42,796 bases of DNA from Methylobacterium bullatum. GTDB lineage: Bacteria; Pseudomonadota; Alphaproteobacteria; Rhizobiales; Beijerinckiaceae. Within the stretch, counting starts at the first letter, position 1, and each line of letters begins with the position of its first letter. The notes under the pieces are model-generated. The model saw only the letters and a program-made list of their open reading frames with translations. It made no database searches and had not been told where the DNA came from. The translations under genes were made by a program, and so were the position numbers. The DNA is taken from the NCBI RefSeq assembly GCF_014845095.1, contig NZ_NKUG01000083.1, forward strand, positions 1-42,796, given 5' to 3'. This document shows, piece by piece, positions 15,156 to 24,135 of the stretch.

Positions 15156-16175
15156 TTACGCTTCGACGACGGTGCTCGACGGACGCGTGGCCCTGAGGCG
15201 TCGCCGGCGCTCGGCTCGGGCGAGTTCGGCCGCATTGGCAAATCCCGTCGCCATGGCGATATCGGCCGAACTCAGCGCGCTCTCGCGGCGGAGCTGATGG
15301 GCCCGGTCGAGCCGCAGGGCGAGATAATGCTGGTGAAGACTGATACCGATCCGGTTTCTGAAGAGCAGCTCGAGTTGGCGGATCGACACGCGGGCGAGTT
15401 CGGCCAGGCCCTGCCGCGAAAGCGGCGTTTCCAGATTGGTTTCCATTGCGGCGAGGACCCGGAGCAGGCGCGGATCCCGCACCCCGATCCGCAGGCGCAG
15501 GTCCATCCTCTGCGGGCTCAGGCCCTCCCGGATCTGGTTGTGTAGGAACCAGTCGCTGACGCCGTTGGCGAGGCCCGGACCGTGGTCGCGCTCGATCAGG
15601 TTGAGCATCAGGTCGAGAGCGGCGATGCCGCCCGAGCAGGTGATCCGATCGTCCTGGATCTCGAACAGGGAGCGCACGACCTCGATATCCGGGTAGCGTT
15701 CCTCGAAGGCGGGAACATGCTCCCAGTGGAGCGTGCAACGGCGCCCCGTCAGCAGACCCGCGCGGGCGAGCAGGTAAGGCCCTCCGGAAATACCGCCGAG
15801 CGTGATCCCACGCCGGGCGAGATGGCGAAGCCAGGCGGTCAGGGCCGGGTCGTCGAAGGCAGCAGGATTTCCGCCCGCACAGACGAAGACCCGATCGGCG
15901 TCGAGTTTGGTGTCTCCGACATCGACATCCGGCAGGATCGCGATTCCGTTCGAAGCCTGTACGGCGTCTCCCCCCGGTGCCGCATGCCACCAGCGGTAGA
16001 CTTCGCTGTCCAAGAGAGTGTTGGCCGCCCGCATGGGCTCGACCGCGGCCGCATAGGACATGAGCGGAAAGCCGGGCAGCAGGATGAAGCCGACGGTCAG
16101 CGGCTTCGGCTTTTCCGGCGCGGCGGTGTTCCGATCCAAGCGTGAAGGAGTGGGAGCTGGGGGGCGGATGCTCAT
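15156..16175 (-). CDS. GlxA/GbdR-type AraC regulator with DJ-1/PfpI domain
   Basis: A 339-residue transcription factor. Residues about 25-195 form a DJ-1/PfpI-like effector domain (VGFILLPGFPLMSYAAAVEP, GGISGGPYLLARAGLLTGRR, HWEHVPAFEERYP). The AraC DNA-binding domain follows from about 235: first motif ETPLSRQGLAELARVSIRQL, then ALSSADIAMATGFANAAELA. This architecture is that of GbdR and related activators of betaine, sarcosine and choline catabolism. It is divergent from mgdA with about 110 bases between starts, so it is probably an activator of the mgd operon. Oddity: after GFANAAELARA the usual FRxxFGxSP recognition-helix end is replaced by an Arg-rich tail, so the second helix-turn-helix looks altered. 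Confidence 0.9.
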   Translation of the reverse strand: MSIRPPAPTPSRLDRNTAAPEKPKPLTVGFILLPGFPLMSYAAAVEPMRAANTLLDSEVYRWWHAAPGGDAVQASNGIAILPDVDVGDTKLDADRVFVCAGGNPAAFDDPALTAWLRHLARRGITLGGISGGPYLLARAGLLTGRRCTLHWEHVPAFEERYPDIEVVRSLFEIQDDRITCSGGIAALDLMLNLIERDHGPGLANGVSDWFLHNQIREGLSPQRMDLRLRIGVRDPRLLRVLAAMETNLETPLSRQGLAELARVSIRQLELLFRNRIGISLHQHYLALRLDRAHQLRRESALSSADIAMATGFANAAELARAERRRRLRATRPSSTVVEA

Positions 16176-16283
16176 TTCTGCGCGAATTGTCCGAATGACG
16201 TCGCAAAATGCAAGGGGCGCTGGCCGGCGATCAGCTACCGATGAGGCTCACACGCCGCATTCAGCCCCGGAGCATGTCCCGCC
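16176..16283. promoter_or_regulatory. divergent regulatory region between the GlxA-type regulator and mgdA
   Basis: These 108 bases must hold promoters for both the regulator (minus) and the mgd operon (plus), and probably the regulator's operator. I could not pick out a clear -35/-10 pair or a convincing direct repeat. The mgdA ribosome site is a modest CCGGAG about 15 bases upstream of its ATG. Confidence 0.5.
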
Positions 16284-17534
16284 ATGCGCTATTCCCTTCT
16301 CAGCGTCCTGGGTCAGGCCCTGCGTGGCCAACGCGATTGGAAGCCCCAATGGCGCGATGCTGCGCCCAAGGCCGAGTATGACGCCGTCATCGTCGGCGGC
16401 GGCGGCCACGGTCTCGCGACCGCCTATTACCTCGCCAAGGAGCACGGCATCACCAACGTGGCCGTGCTGGAGAAGAGCCATGTCGGCTCCGGCAACGTCG
16501 GGCGCAACACCACCATCGTCCGCTCGAATTACGGGCTCGCCGGCAACATCCCGTTCTACGAACGGTCGATGAAGCTCTGGGAGGGGCTGGAGCAGGACAT
16601 CAACTACAACGCCATGGTGAGCCAGCGCGGCGTGCTGAATCTCTACCATTCGGATGCGCAACGCGATGCCTATGCCCGGCGCGGCAACGCCATGCGGATG
16701 GCGGGCATCGATGCCGAACTCCTCGACCGAGAGGGGGTTCGGGGAATAGTGCCGTTCATCGATTTCGACAATGCGCGCTTTCCCGTGAAGGGCGGTCTCC
16801 TCCAGCGCCGGGGCGGCACCGTGCGCCACGACGCCGTGGCCTGGGGCTACGCCCGCGCAGCCAGCGACCGAGGCGTCGACATCGTCCAGAACTGCGCCGT
16901 CACCGGCATCCGCCGCGAGAACGGGCGGGTGGTCGGGGTCGAGACGAGCCGTGGCTTCATCCGGGCGAGGAAGGTCGCGCTCTCGGTGGCGGGCTCGACA
17001 TCGCTGCTGGCCTCCATGGCCGATCTGCGCCTGCCGATCGAGAGCCACGTGCTCCAGGCCTTCGTCAGCGAGGGCGTGAAGCCTTTCATCGACACTGTGA
17101 TGACCTTCGGGGCCGGCCATTTCTACGTCAGCCAGTCGGACAAGGGCGGCCTCGTCTTCGGGGGCGATATCGACGGCTACAATTCCTACGCCCAGCGCGG
17201 CAACCTCGCGACGATTGAGGACGTGATGGAGGGCGGCATGGCCCTGTGGCCGGGCCTCGGGCGCCTGCGCCTGCTGCGGCACTGGGGCGGGATCATGGAC
17301 ATGTCCATGGACGGCAGTCCGATCATCGACCGTACACCGATCGACGGCCTCTATCTCAACGCGGGCTGGTGTTACGGCGGCTTCAAGGCGACCCCGGCGG
17401 CGGGCTTCTGCTTTGCCCATCTCATCGCCCGCGACACGTCTCACGAGGACGCCGCCGCCTACCGACTCGGCCGTTTCGCCACCGGCCATCTCATCGACGA
17501 GAAGGGCATGGGCGCCCAGCCGAACCTGCATTGA
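16284..17534 (+). CDS. mgdA: N-methylglutamate dehydrogenase subunit A (sarcosine oxidase beta-like)
   Basis: A 416-residue flavoprotein homologous to the beta subunit of heterotetrameric sarcosine oxidase. The FAD-binding Rossmann motif is VIVGGGGHGLATAYYL (38-43 for the glycines). RHDAVAWGY carries His-182, probably the residue that binds FMN covalently, as in corynebacterial SoxB. NAGWCYGGFKATPAAG near the end is a family mark. It opens a four-gene set in the order beta-delta-alpha-gamma. Because mgsABC and gmaS follow, I read it as MgdA, which oxidises N-methylglutamate to glutamate and passes the methyl carbon on as formaldehyde or methylene-H4F. A genuine sarcosine oxidase is the alternative. 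Confidence 0.88.
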   Translation: MRYSLLSVLGQALRGQRDWKPQWRDAAPKAEYDAVIVGGGGHGLATAYYLAKEHGITNVAVLEKSHVGSGNVGRNTTIVRSNYGLAGNIPFYERSMKLWEGLEQDINYNAMVSQRGVLNLYHSDAQRDAYARRGNAMRMAGIDAELLDREGVRGIVPFIDFDNARFPVKGGLLQRRGGTVRHDAVAWGYARAASDRGVDIVQNCAVTGIRRENGRVVGVETSRGFIRARKVALSVAGSTSLLASMADLRLPIESHVLQAFVSEGVKPFIDTVMTFGAGHFYVSQSDKGGLVFGGDIDGYNSYAQRGNLATIEDVMEGGMALWPGLGRLRLLRHWGGIMDMSMDGSPIIDRTPIDGLYLNAGWCYGGFKATPAAGFCFAHLIARDTSHEDAAAYRLGRFATGHLIDEKGMGAQPNLH

Positions 17535-17564
17535 GCGCGGATCTGGATTGAGGGAACGACGATC

Positions 17565-17852
17565 ATGCGTATCCGATGCCCCCATTGCGGGCCCCGTGAC
17601 AACGGTGAGTTCAGCTATCTCGGCGACGCCGCGCCGATCCGGCCCGACGGCATGGAAGCGCAGCCCGTCGCCATGCACGACTACGTCTACCTGCGCGACA
17701 ACCCGGCCGGCCCCCATCGCGAGCTCTGGTATCACGGCGCCGGCTGCCGCTCCTGGCTCGTGGTCGACCGGGATACGCGAACCCATGAGATCACCGGGGT
17801 GTCCTCCGCCCGCGACGTCGCGCTGAGCCGCCGGACAGGAGAGGTCGCATGA
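17565..17852 (+). CDS. mgdB: N-methylglutamate dehydrogenase subunit B (sarcosine oxidase delta-like)
   Basis: A 95-residue zinc-binding subunit. MRIRCPHCGPRDNGEFSYLG gives the CxxC half of the zinc site; HGAGCRSWLVVDRDT gives the His and Cys that complete it, as in SoxD. The length equals the family norm. The stop overlaps the start of the alpha-subunit gene (ATGA), so translation is coupled. It has no catalytic role of its own in related enzymes; it holds the complex together. Confidence 0.92.
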   Translation: MRIRCPHCGPRDNGEFSYLGDAAPIRPDGMEAQPVAMHDYVYLRDNPAGPHRELWYHGAGCRSWLVVDRDTRTHEITGVSSARDVALSRRTGEVA

Positions 17853-20800
17853 CCACGATCACCCTTCGGGACACCGCCCTCCCGCGCGTTGCCGCGCCAG
17901 CAACTTTCACCGGCCAGGACTTTCGCACCGCGACCGGCGGGATGATCGACCGCCGCCGCCCCCTGGACTTCACCTTCGACGGCCGCCGCTACAGTGGGTT
18001 CCAGGGCGATACCCTGGCCTCGGCGCTGTTGGCCAACGGCGTGCGGCTCGTGGGCCGGTCGTTCAAGTACCACCGCCCGCGCGGCATCCTCACCGCCGGT
18101 TCGGAGGAGCCGAACGCCCTCGTCGAGCTGCGTTCGGGCGCGCGCCGGGAGCCGAACACCCGCGCCACCGTGGCCGAACTCTACGAGGGGCTGGAGGCGT
18201 CGAGCCAGAATCGCTGGCCGTCACTGAAATACGACGCCCTCTCGGTCAACGCCCTGGCGGCGCCGGTCTTCGCGGCGGGCTTCTACTACAAGACCTTCAT
18301 GTGGCCGGCCGCTCTCTGGGAGAAGCTCTACGAGCCGATGATCCGCCGCGCCGCCGGCCTCGGCCGGGCCGCGCACGCGCCGGATCCCGACACCTACGAC
18401 AAGGCCTTCGCGTTCTGCGACGTGCTTGTGATCGGGGCCGGACCGGCCGGGCTCGCTGCGGCCCTGGCCGCCGGACGCTCGGGTGCGCGCGTCATCCTCG
18501 TCGACGAGGATCACCGGATGGGGGGGCGCCTGCTCGCCGACCGGCGCGAGATCGCCGGGCGATCCGGTGCGGATTGGGTGGCGGATGCCCTCGCCGAACT
18601 GGAATCCATGCCGGAGGTGCGCATCCTTCCCCGGACCACCCTGTTCGGGGTCTACGATCACGGTGCCTACGGGGCGGTCGAGCGCGTCGGCGATCATCTG
18701 GCCGTGCCACCCGCCCATGCGCCGCGCCAGCGCATGTGGCGGATCACGGCAAGGCAGGCCATCCTCGGTGCCGGAGCCATCGAGCGCCCGCACGTCTTCG
18801 GCGGCAACGATCGGCCCGGCGTGATGCTGGCCGGCGCGGTGCGGACCTACCTCAACCGATACGGCGTGCTGCCGGGGCGGAACGTGGCCGTATTCACCTC
18901 TGGTGACGACGGCTGGCGCACCGTGGCCGATGTCGTCGCGGCCGGCGGGCAGGTGGCGGCGGTGATCGATTCCCGCGCCTCGGTGCCGGCCGACCTGCGC
19001 CGGGCGGCCGAGGCAGCCGGCGCGCAGGTGATCTGCGACGGCTACGTCACCGGCACGAAGGGGCATCTCGGCCTGGAGGCGATCGAGGTGGTGGACACCT
19101 ATGGCAGCCGCCAGACCATCGCCTGCGACTGCCTCGCCATGGCCAATGGCTGGAACCCGATCGTGCATCTCGATTCGCATCTGTCGCGGCGCCCGGTCTG
19201 GGACGAGGCGATCCACGCCTTCGTGCCGGGTGCGCTTCCCTCCGGCATGGTGGCCGTCGGGGCGGCGGGCGGAGCCTTCACCCTCGCTTCCTGCCTGGAG
19301 ACCGGCGGCCGGGCCGGTGCGGAGGCCGCCTCAGCCTGCGGGTTCGCCGGCGCCGCGCCTGAGATTCCGAAGACCGACCCCGAGAGTATCGCCCATACGC
19401 CGCTCTGGCGCGTGCCGGTCTCGAAGGGCAAGGCCTTCGTCGATTTCCAGAACGACGTGGCCGCCTCCGATGTGGAACTCGCCCATCGGGAGGGCTTCCG
19501 CGCGGTCGAGCTCCTGAAGCGCTACACCACCCTCGGTATGGCCACCGACCAGGGCAAGACCTCGAACCTCGCCGGGCTCGGCATCATGGCGGAGCTCACC
19601 GGCCAGCCGGTCGCGAGCGTCGGCACCACGATGTTCCGGCCGCCCTTCACTCCCGTCGCCATCGGCGCCTTCGCCGGGCATCACCGGGGCAAGGATTTCC
19701 GCGCGACCCGGCACGTCCCCTCCCATGCCTGGTGCGAGGAGCAGGGGGCGGTCTTCGTCGAGACCGGCCTGTGGCTCCGCCCGGCCTATTTCCCACAGGC
19801 CGGCGAGAACGACTGGCTGGAAACGGTCAATCGCGAGGTGAACACGGTGCGCGCCCATGTGGGCGTCTGCGATGTGACGACGTTGGGCAAGATCGACATC
19901 CAGGGCCAGGACGCCCTCGCCCTCATCGAGCGGGTCTGCGCCAATCCCTTCGGCACGCTGCCTGTGGGCAAGGCGCGCTACGCCGTACTCCTGCGCGAGG
20001 ACGGTTTCGTCCTGGACGACGGCACCATCGCGCGGCTGGGCGAGAGCCATTTCGTGATGACGGCCTCTACGGCCAACGCTGGAAAGGTCATGCAGCACCT
20101 CGAATTCTGCCACCAATGGCTGTGGCCTGAACTCGATGTGCAGATGGTTTCGGTGAGCGAGCAATGGGCGCAATACGCCGTAGCCGGCCCGCGCGCCCGC
20201 GACACGTTGCTGGGCATCGTCGATCCCGGTTTCGACCTGTCGAACGAGGCCTTCCCCTTCCTGGCCTGCGCCGACGTCACGGTCGGAGGGGGCATCCCCG
20301 CGCGGCTGTTCCGCATCTCGTTCTCGGGCGAGCTGGCCTATGAACTCGCCGTCCCGGCGGCATATGGCGATGCCGCCTGGCGGGCGGTCATGGCGGCGGG
20401 CTCGGCCCACGGCATCACGGCCTACGGCTCGGAGGCGCTCTCGGTGATGCGCATCGAGAAGGGCCACGCGGCCGGTGCCGAGATCAACGGCCAGACGACG
20501 GCACGCGACATCGGCCTCGGCGGCATGCTGGCCAAGAAGAAGGACTATATCGGCCGCCTGATGAAGGAACGCCCGGCCCTCGTCGATCCCGAGCGGCCGA
20601 TCCTCGTGGGTTTCCGCCCGGTCGATCGCAGCCAGCGCCTACGCGCGGGGGCACGTTTCCTCGCCATCGGTGCTGCCCCGAGCCTCGCGGCCGATGAGGG
20701 CACCATGACCTCGGTCGCCTATTCACCGAGCCTCGGCCACTGGATCGGGCTCGGCCTGATCCGCCGCGGCCCCGAGCGCCATGGGACACGGGTGCGCGCC

Positions 20801-20887
20801 TACGATCCGGTGCGCGACGGGGATATCGAAGTCGAGATCTGCTCACCGGTCTTCGTCGACCCGAAAGAGGAGAAGCTGCGTGTCTGA
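17849..20887 (+). CDS. mgdC: N-methylglutamate dehydrogenase subunit C (sarcosine oxidase alpha-like)
   Basis: A 1012-residue subunit. The N-terminal part has the ferredoxin-like fold of SoxA (FTFDGRRYSGFQGDTLASAL, RSFKYHRPRGILTAGSEEPN). An NAD/FAD-type Rossmann site follows: VLVIGAGPAGLAAALAAGRS. The C-terminal 400 residues form a GcvT-like folate-binding domain (MFRPPFTPVAIGAFAGHHRG onward), which in this family captures the one-carbon unit on tetrahydrofolate. Length matches the family (about 960-1010). The start overlaps the delta-subunit stop, and the stop overlaps the GTG of the gamma-subunit gene. Confidence 0.93.
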   Translation: MTTITLRDTALPRVAAPATFTGQDFRTATGGMIDRRRPLDFTFDGRRYSGFQGDTLASALLANGVRLVGRSFKYHRPRGILTAGSEEPNALVELRSGARREPNTRATVAELYEGLEASSQNRWPSLKYDALSVNALAAPVFAAGFYYKTFMWPAALWEKLYEPMIRRAAGLGRAAHAPDPDTYDKAFAFCDVLVIGAGPAGLAAALAAGRSGARVILVDEDHRMGGRLLADRREIAGRSGADWVADALAELESMPEVRILPRTTLFGVYDHGAYGAVERVGDHLAVPPAHAPRQRMWRITARQAILGAGAIERPHVFGGNDRPGVMLAGAVRTYLNRYGVLPGRNVAVFTSGDDGWRTVADVVAAGGQVAAVIDSRASVPADLRRAAEAAGAQVICDGYVTGTKGHLGLEAIEVVDTYGSRQTIACDCLAMANGWNPIVHLDSHLSRRPVWDEAIHAFVPGALPSGMVAVGAAGGAFTLASCLETGGRAGAEAASACGFAGAAPEIPKTDPESIAHTPLWRVPVSKGKAFVDFQNDVAASDVELAHREGFRAVELLKRYTTLGMATDQGKTSNLAGLGIMAELTGQPVASVGTTMFRPPFTPVAIGAFAGHHRGKDFRATRHVPSHAWCEEQGAVFVETGLWLRPAYFPQAGENDWLETVNREVNTVRAHVGVCDVTTLGKIDIQGQDALALIERVCANPFGTLPVGKARYAVLLREDGFVLDDGTIARLGESHFVMTASTANAGKVMQHLEFCHQWLWPELDVQMVSVSEQWAQYAVAGPRARDTLLGIVDPGFDLSNEAFPFLACADVTVGGGIPARLFRISFSGELAYELAVPAAYGDAAWRAVMAAGSAHGITAYGSEALSVMRIEKGHAAGAEINGQTTARDIGLGGMLAKKKDYIGRLMKERPALVDPERPILVGFRPVDRSQRLRAGARFLAIGAAPSLAADEGTMTSVAYSPSLGHWIGLGLIRRGPERHGTRVRAYDPVRDGDIEVEICSPVFVDPKEEKLRV

Positions 20888-21497
20888 TGCTATCGAGACG
20901 ACATGGCGGCCGAGAAGTGCCTGGGCGGGAATCGCACCGGTTGGTCGGCACGGACGTCCGGGCGGAGAGCCCGGCCTCCGTCTAACCCTGCGCGAGGAAT
21001 TCGGCCTCGCAACGCTGATCGCGGTGAAGGGCCGGACCGACGCCCTGCGGCAGGTCTTGGACGAGCGCTTCGGCTGGTCGCTGCCCGATACCGGTACCGC
21101 CAGCCTGACGGGAGAGCGGGGATTGGTCTGGTCCGGACCGGATCAATGGCTCGCGCTGTTCGAGACGCCGAGGGAGATGGCCGGCCTTGTCCAGGCCTTG
21201 CAGGGGCTCGCTGCGGTCACGGACCAGAGCGACGCCCGCGCGATCGTCCGCGTGTCCGGGCCGGACGCCCGCGCGTTCCTCGCCAAGGGCCTCGCCATCG
21301 ACCTTCATCCCCGTGCCTTCCAGCCAGGGCAGGTCGCCGTCACCGCCCTTGCGCATATGGGCGCACAGGTCTGGCAGCGGGACACTTCCCCCACCTATGA
21401 TCTCGCCGTGGCACGCAGCTTCGCCGGCAGCGTCTGGTCGTGGCTGAGCCATGCCGCGGACGAGTTCGGCTACGACGTGCGCAACTCGACGCCTTGA
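20880..21497 (+). CDS. mgdD: N-methylglutamate dehydrogenase subunit D (sarcosine oxidase gamma-like)
   Basis: A 205-residue subunit homologous to SoxG. I chose the GTG at 20880, which lies 7 bases inside the end of mgdC, as usual in these operons; no ATG gives a full-length protein. Conserved gamma-subunit features are WSGPDQWLALFE, VTDQSDARAIVRVSGPDARAFLAKG and the C-terminal SFAGSVWSWLSHAADEFGYD. It is weakly conserved in the family, so its identity rests partly on position as the fourth gene of the set. Confidence 0.9.
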   Translation: MSDAIETTWRPRSAWAGIAPVGRHGRPGGEPGLRLTLREEFGLATLIAVKGRTDALRQVLDERFGWSLPDTGTASLTGERGLVWSGPDQWLALFETPREMAGLVQALQGLAAVTDQSDARAIVRVSGPDARAFLAKGLAIDLHPRAFQPGQVAVTALAHMGAQVWQRDTSPTYDLAVARSFAGSVWSWLSHAADEFGYDVRNSTP

Positions 21498-21511
21498 ACC
21501 GAGGCGGTGGT

Positions 21512-22117
21512 TCAGCCGCGCGGGTAGACGATGATGGACAGGTAGGTCATCGGCGTCTTGATCAGTTTGGCCGGCCCGTGGGACGCCGCCGAATCGAACA
21601 GCAGCGAGTCTCCCGGCTGAAGCGTGTAATCGTGCTTGTCGTGACGATAGACGACTTCGCCGGTCAGCATATAGATGAACTCGGTCCCCGCATGCCGAAA
21701 CCCGGTATAGGATTCGGCATCGTTTTCCAGTGTGATCAGGTAGGGCTCGACGACGATTTCACCGCGCAGGCCCGCCCCCAGAAGCTCGTAGAGATGGCCG
21801 GCTTTCGTCCCGCGCCGCTCGATGACGACACCCTGTCCGCGCTTGACGAAGGAGCAGTCGCGGCTCTCCTCGAAAGCCGAGAACAGCACGGTGATGGGCA
21901 CGTTCAAGGCCTTCGCGACGGCATTGATCGACGACAGGGACGGTGAGATCTGCCCGTTCTCCATCTTGGAGATCATGCCTGGCGAGATCCCGGCGGCTGT
22001 TCCAAGATCAACTACGGAGAGGTCCCGCTCGCGACGCAGGTGCCGGATCTGGTGGCCCAATGCCCGCTCGAGGCTTCGTTCCTGATCGGTCGGTGCATTG
22101 GAGGCAGTGTTCAGCAT
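21512..22117 (-). CDS. XRE-family regulator with C-terminal cupin
   Basis: A 201-residue regulator. The helix-turn-helix lies at about 20-75 (LGHQIRHLRRERDLSVVDLG, ISPGMISKMENGQISPSLSS). The cupin follows at about 115-198 (YTGFRHAGTEFIYMLTGEVV, YTLQPGDSLLFDSAASHGPA). This pairing is typical of PuuR-like sensors of amines or amino-acid derivatives. It lies in the middle of the methylamine gene set, converging with mgdD and divergent from mgsA, so it probably represses mgsABC-gmaS in response to a pathway intermediate. I chose the ATG at 22117 over a TTG at 22126. Confidence 0.9.
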   Translation of the reverse strand: MLNTASNAPTDQERSLERALGHQIRHLRRERDLSVVDLGTAAGISPGMISKMENGQISPSLSSINAVAKALNVPITVLFSAFEESRDCSFVKRGQGVVIERRGTKAGHLYELLGAGLRGEIVVEPYLITLENDAESYTGFRHAGTEFIYMLTGEVVYRHDKHDYTLQPGDSLLFDSAASHGPAKLIKTPMTYLSIIVYPRG

Positions 22118-22552
22118 CGTTTCCAAGCAATCTCATCGCAACGTCGGTCGTTCGAAAGCACGTCTTGTTCCTCGGCACCGCCGATTCCATCACGACAGGT
22201 CGTCGATCTCCAGCGAGGAGCGATCGCCACGGACCTTTCGCAGGCGCGTCGGCTCTCGCCGAAGAGGGCGCGAGGGCGTGCGGTTGGCGGCCATGTCTCC
22301 GTCGAGGAAGTGTAAGTCCTCAGGCCGTGCATGACTATGTGGCATCACGAGCGGTCATCGCGATGCGTGGAGCATGCTGCCGGTGCGCCGGAACCCCGAT
22401 CCGTTGCACTCTCTACCTCCATGCGCTCCCGAGCCCAGCGACCGCCCGCCTACCGTGTTTCTTTTGAAGAAATAATTGTTCCCGAGATTGACCCCTGCGG
22501 GTGATCCATGCGACCAGTCCTTTCAAGGGACGGGTCGGCGTGGAGACCAAGT
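22118..22552. promoter_or_regulatory. divergent control region between the XRE-cupin gene and mgsA
   Basis: About 435 bases with no supported gene, longer than needed for two promoters. It should carry the mgsA promoter and the binding site of the adjacent XRE-cupin regulator. The last 90 bases before mgsA are AT-richer (around 22455-22490). I found no clear palindrome that I would call the operator, and no riboswitch-like fold by eye. Confidence 0.45.
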
Positions 22553-23446
22553 ATGTGCGGTATTGTCGGGTTGTTTCTGAAGAATCCTGATCTGGAGCCT
22601 CGTCTGGGGTCTCTGCTGTCGACGATGCTCGAGACGATGACGGGGCGTGGTCCGGACAGTGCGGGCTTTGCCGTCTACGGAGCCGGCGGGGCCGGGGTGA
22701 AGCTGACCCTGCGTGGAGCCGACAGGGCATCGCTCGCCGACGCGGTAGCCCACCTCGAGAGCCGGCTGGGGCGCGGCGTCGAGGCGGTGGCGCGCGACAC
22801 CCATACGGTGATCGACGTTCCGGCGGCTCTCGAGGGCGACGTGCGTGGCTTTCTCGGTGCCGAGGCTCCCGGCATCGATGTGGTCAGTGCCGGCCGGCGG
22901 ATGGAGATCTACAAGGAGGTCGGGCTACCGGCCGCCGTCGCCGCGCGGTTCGATCTCGCCGGCATGACCGGCACCCACGGCATCGGCCATACCCGCATGG
23001 CCACGGAGAGCGCGGTCACCACCAACGGTGCGCACCCGTTCTCCACCGGCATCGACGAATGCCTGGTCCATAACGGCTCGCTGTCGAACCACAACGACAT
23101 GCGCCGCCGCCTCGAGCGCGAGGGGCTCACCTTCGCCACCAAGAACGACACCGAGGTCGCGGCCGGCTATCTGAGCTGGCGCATGCGAGAGGGCGCGTCT
23201 CTCAAGCAGGCCTTGGAATCGAGCCTGTCGGATCTCGACGGCTTCTTCACCTTCGTGGTCGGCACCGAGACGGGCTTCGCCGTGGTGCGCGATCCGATCG
23301 CCTGCAAGCCGGCGGTGATGGCCGAGACCGACGACTACGTGGCGTTCGGCTCCGAGTACCGGGCCCTCGTGGGTCTACCCGGGATCGCCTCCGCCCGCGT
23401 CTTCGAACCCGAACCCGCCAAGGTCTACGCCTGGGAGCGTCACTGA
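22553..23446 (+). CDS. mgsA: N-methylglutamate synthase subunit A (class II glutamine amidotransferase)
   Basis: A 297-residue Ntn-type amidotransferase homologous to the first domain of GltB (GlxB). It begins MCGIVGLFLK, so Cys-2 becomes the N-terminal nucleophile, which fixes the start at 22553. MTGRGPDSAGFAVYG, GIGHTRMATES and VHNGSLSNHNDMRRRLEREG are the substrate-binding loops of the family. In N-methylglutamate synthase this subunit releases the amine from gamma-glutamylmethylamide, and the methylamine is passed to the synthase subunit. Start and stop overlap the next gene by one base (TGATG). Confidence 0.93.
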   Translation: MCGIVGLFLKNPDLEPRLGSLLSTMLETMTGRGPDSAGFAVYGAGGAGVKLTLRGADRASLADAVAHLESRLGRGVEAVARDTHTVIDVPAALEGDVRGFLGAEAPGIDVVSAGRRMEIYKEVGLPAAVAARFDLAGMTGTHGIGHTRMATESAVTTNGAHPFSTGIDECLVHNGSLSNHNDMRRRLEREGLTFATKNDTEVAAGYLSWRMREGASLKQALESSLSDLDGFFTFVVGTETGFAVVRDPIACKPAVMAETDDYVAFGSEYRALVGLPGIASARVFEPEPAKVYAWERH

Positions 23447-24135
23447 TGTCGTCCTACGATCTCAACCAGGCGCCCCTGCGCGACCTCAACCGGGCATTGC
23501 ACGCCCTGCGCCCCGACACCAACGAGACCCACTGGACCATCACCGGTCCGGATGGCCGCCACGCCATCGCGGTGGGCCTGGATGCGCCGATCTCCGTCGA
23601 GATCGAGGGGAATGTCGGCTATTACTGTGCCGGCATGAACAAGCTCGCGAGTGTCGTGATCAACGGCAATGCGGGCGTGGGTGTCGCCGAGAACATGATG
23701 TCGGGCTTCGTCCATGTGCGCGGCGACGTCAGCCAGTCGGCCGGCGCCACGGCGCATGGCGGCCTCCTCGTGGTCGACGGCAATGCGGGCGCGCGCTGCG
23801 GCATCTCGATGAAGGGCATCGACATCGTCGTGAAGGGCTCGATCGGCCACATGTCGGCCTTCATGGCCCAGGCCGGAACTCTCACCGTGCTCGGCGATGC
23901 CGGCGAGGCTTTGGGCGATTCCCTCTACGAAGCGCGGCTCTACGTGCGCGGCTCGGTCAAGAGTCTGGGCGCCGATTGCATCGAGAAGGAGATGCGCGAC
24001 GAGCACCGCGAGCAGCTCTACGCCAAGCTCCAGGCCGCCGGCCTCGCCGGCGAGGTCAGCCCGTCGGAGTTCCGGCGCTACGGCTCCGCCCGCCGCCTCT
24101 ATCATTTCAACGTCGACAACGCCGGAGCCTACTGA
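23446..24135 (+). CDS. mgsB: N-methylglutamate synthase subunit B (GltB C-terminal, GXGXG domain)
   Basis: A 229-residue protein of the right-handed beta-helix type seen at the C-terminus of glutamate synthase. The GXGXG-like repeats are visible: NVGYYCAGMNKLASVVINGN, then AGVGVAENMMSGFVHVRGDV, VVDGNAGARCGISMKG and VVKGSIGHMSAFMAQAG. It probably holds the other two subunits in register. Its stop overlaps the mgsC start (TGATG). It matches GlxC of rhizobia in length. Confidence 0.92.
   Translation: MSSYDLNQAPLRDLNRALHALRPDTNETHWTITGPDGRHAIAVGLDAPISVEIEGNVGYYCAGMNKLASVVINGNAGVGVAENMMSGFVHVRGDVSQSAGATAHGGLLVVDGNAGARCGISMKGIDIVVKGSIGHMSAFMAQAGTLTVLGDAGEALGDSLYEARLYVRGSVKSLGADCIEKEMRDEHREQLYAKLQAAGLAGEVSPSEFRRYGSARRLYHFNVDNAGAY

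Noticed and set aside
14456..15241. A 261-codon minus-strand frame between the HAD gene and the GlxA-type regulator
   Set aside because: It is Arg/Pro/Gly-rich with no domain. Only its last 60 residues look at all protein-like, and no start with a ribosome site precedes them.
18221..20467. Long minus-strand frames of 331 and 378 codons inside mgdC
   Set aside because: They mirror the coding strand of a well-conserved gene and contain no recognisable motif, so they are antisense shadows.
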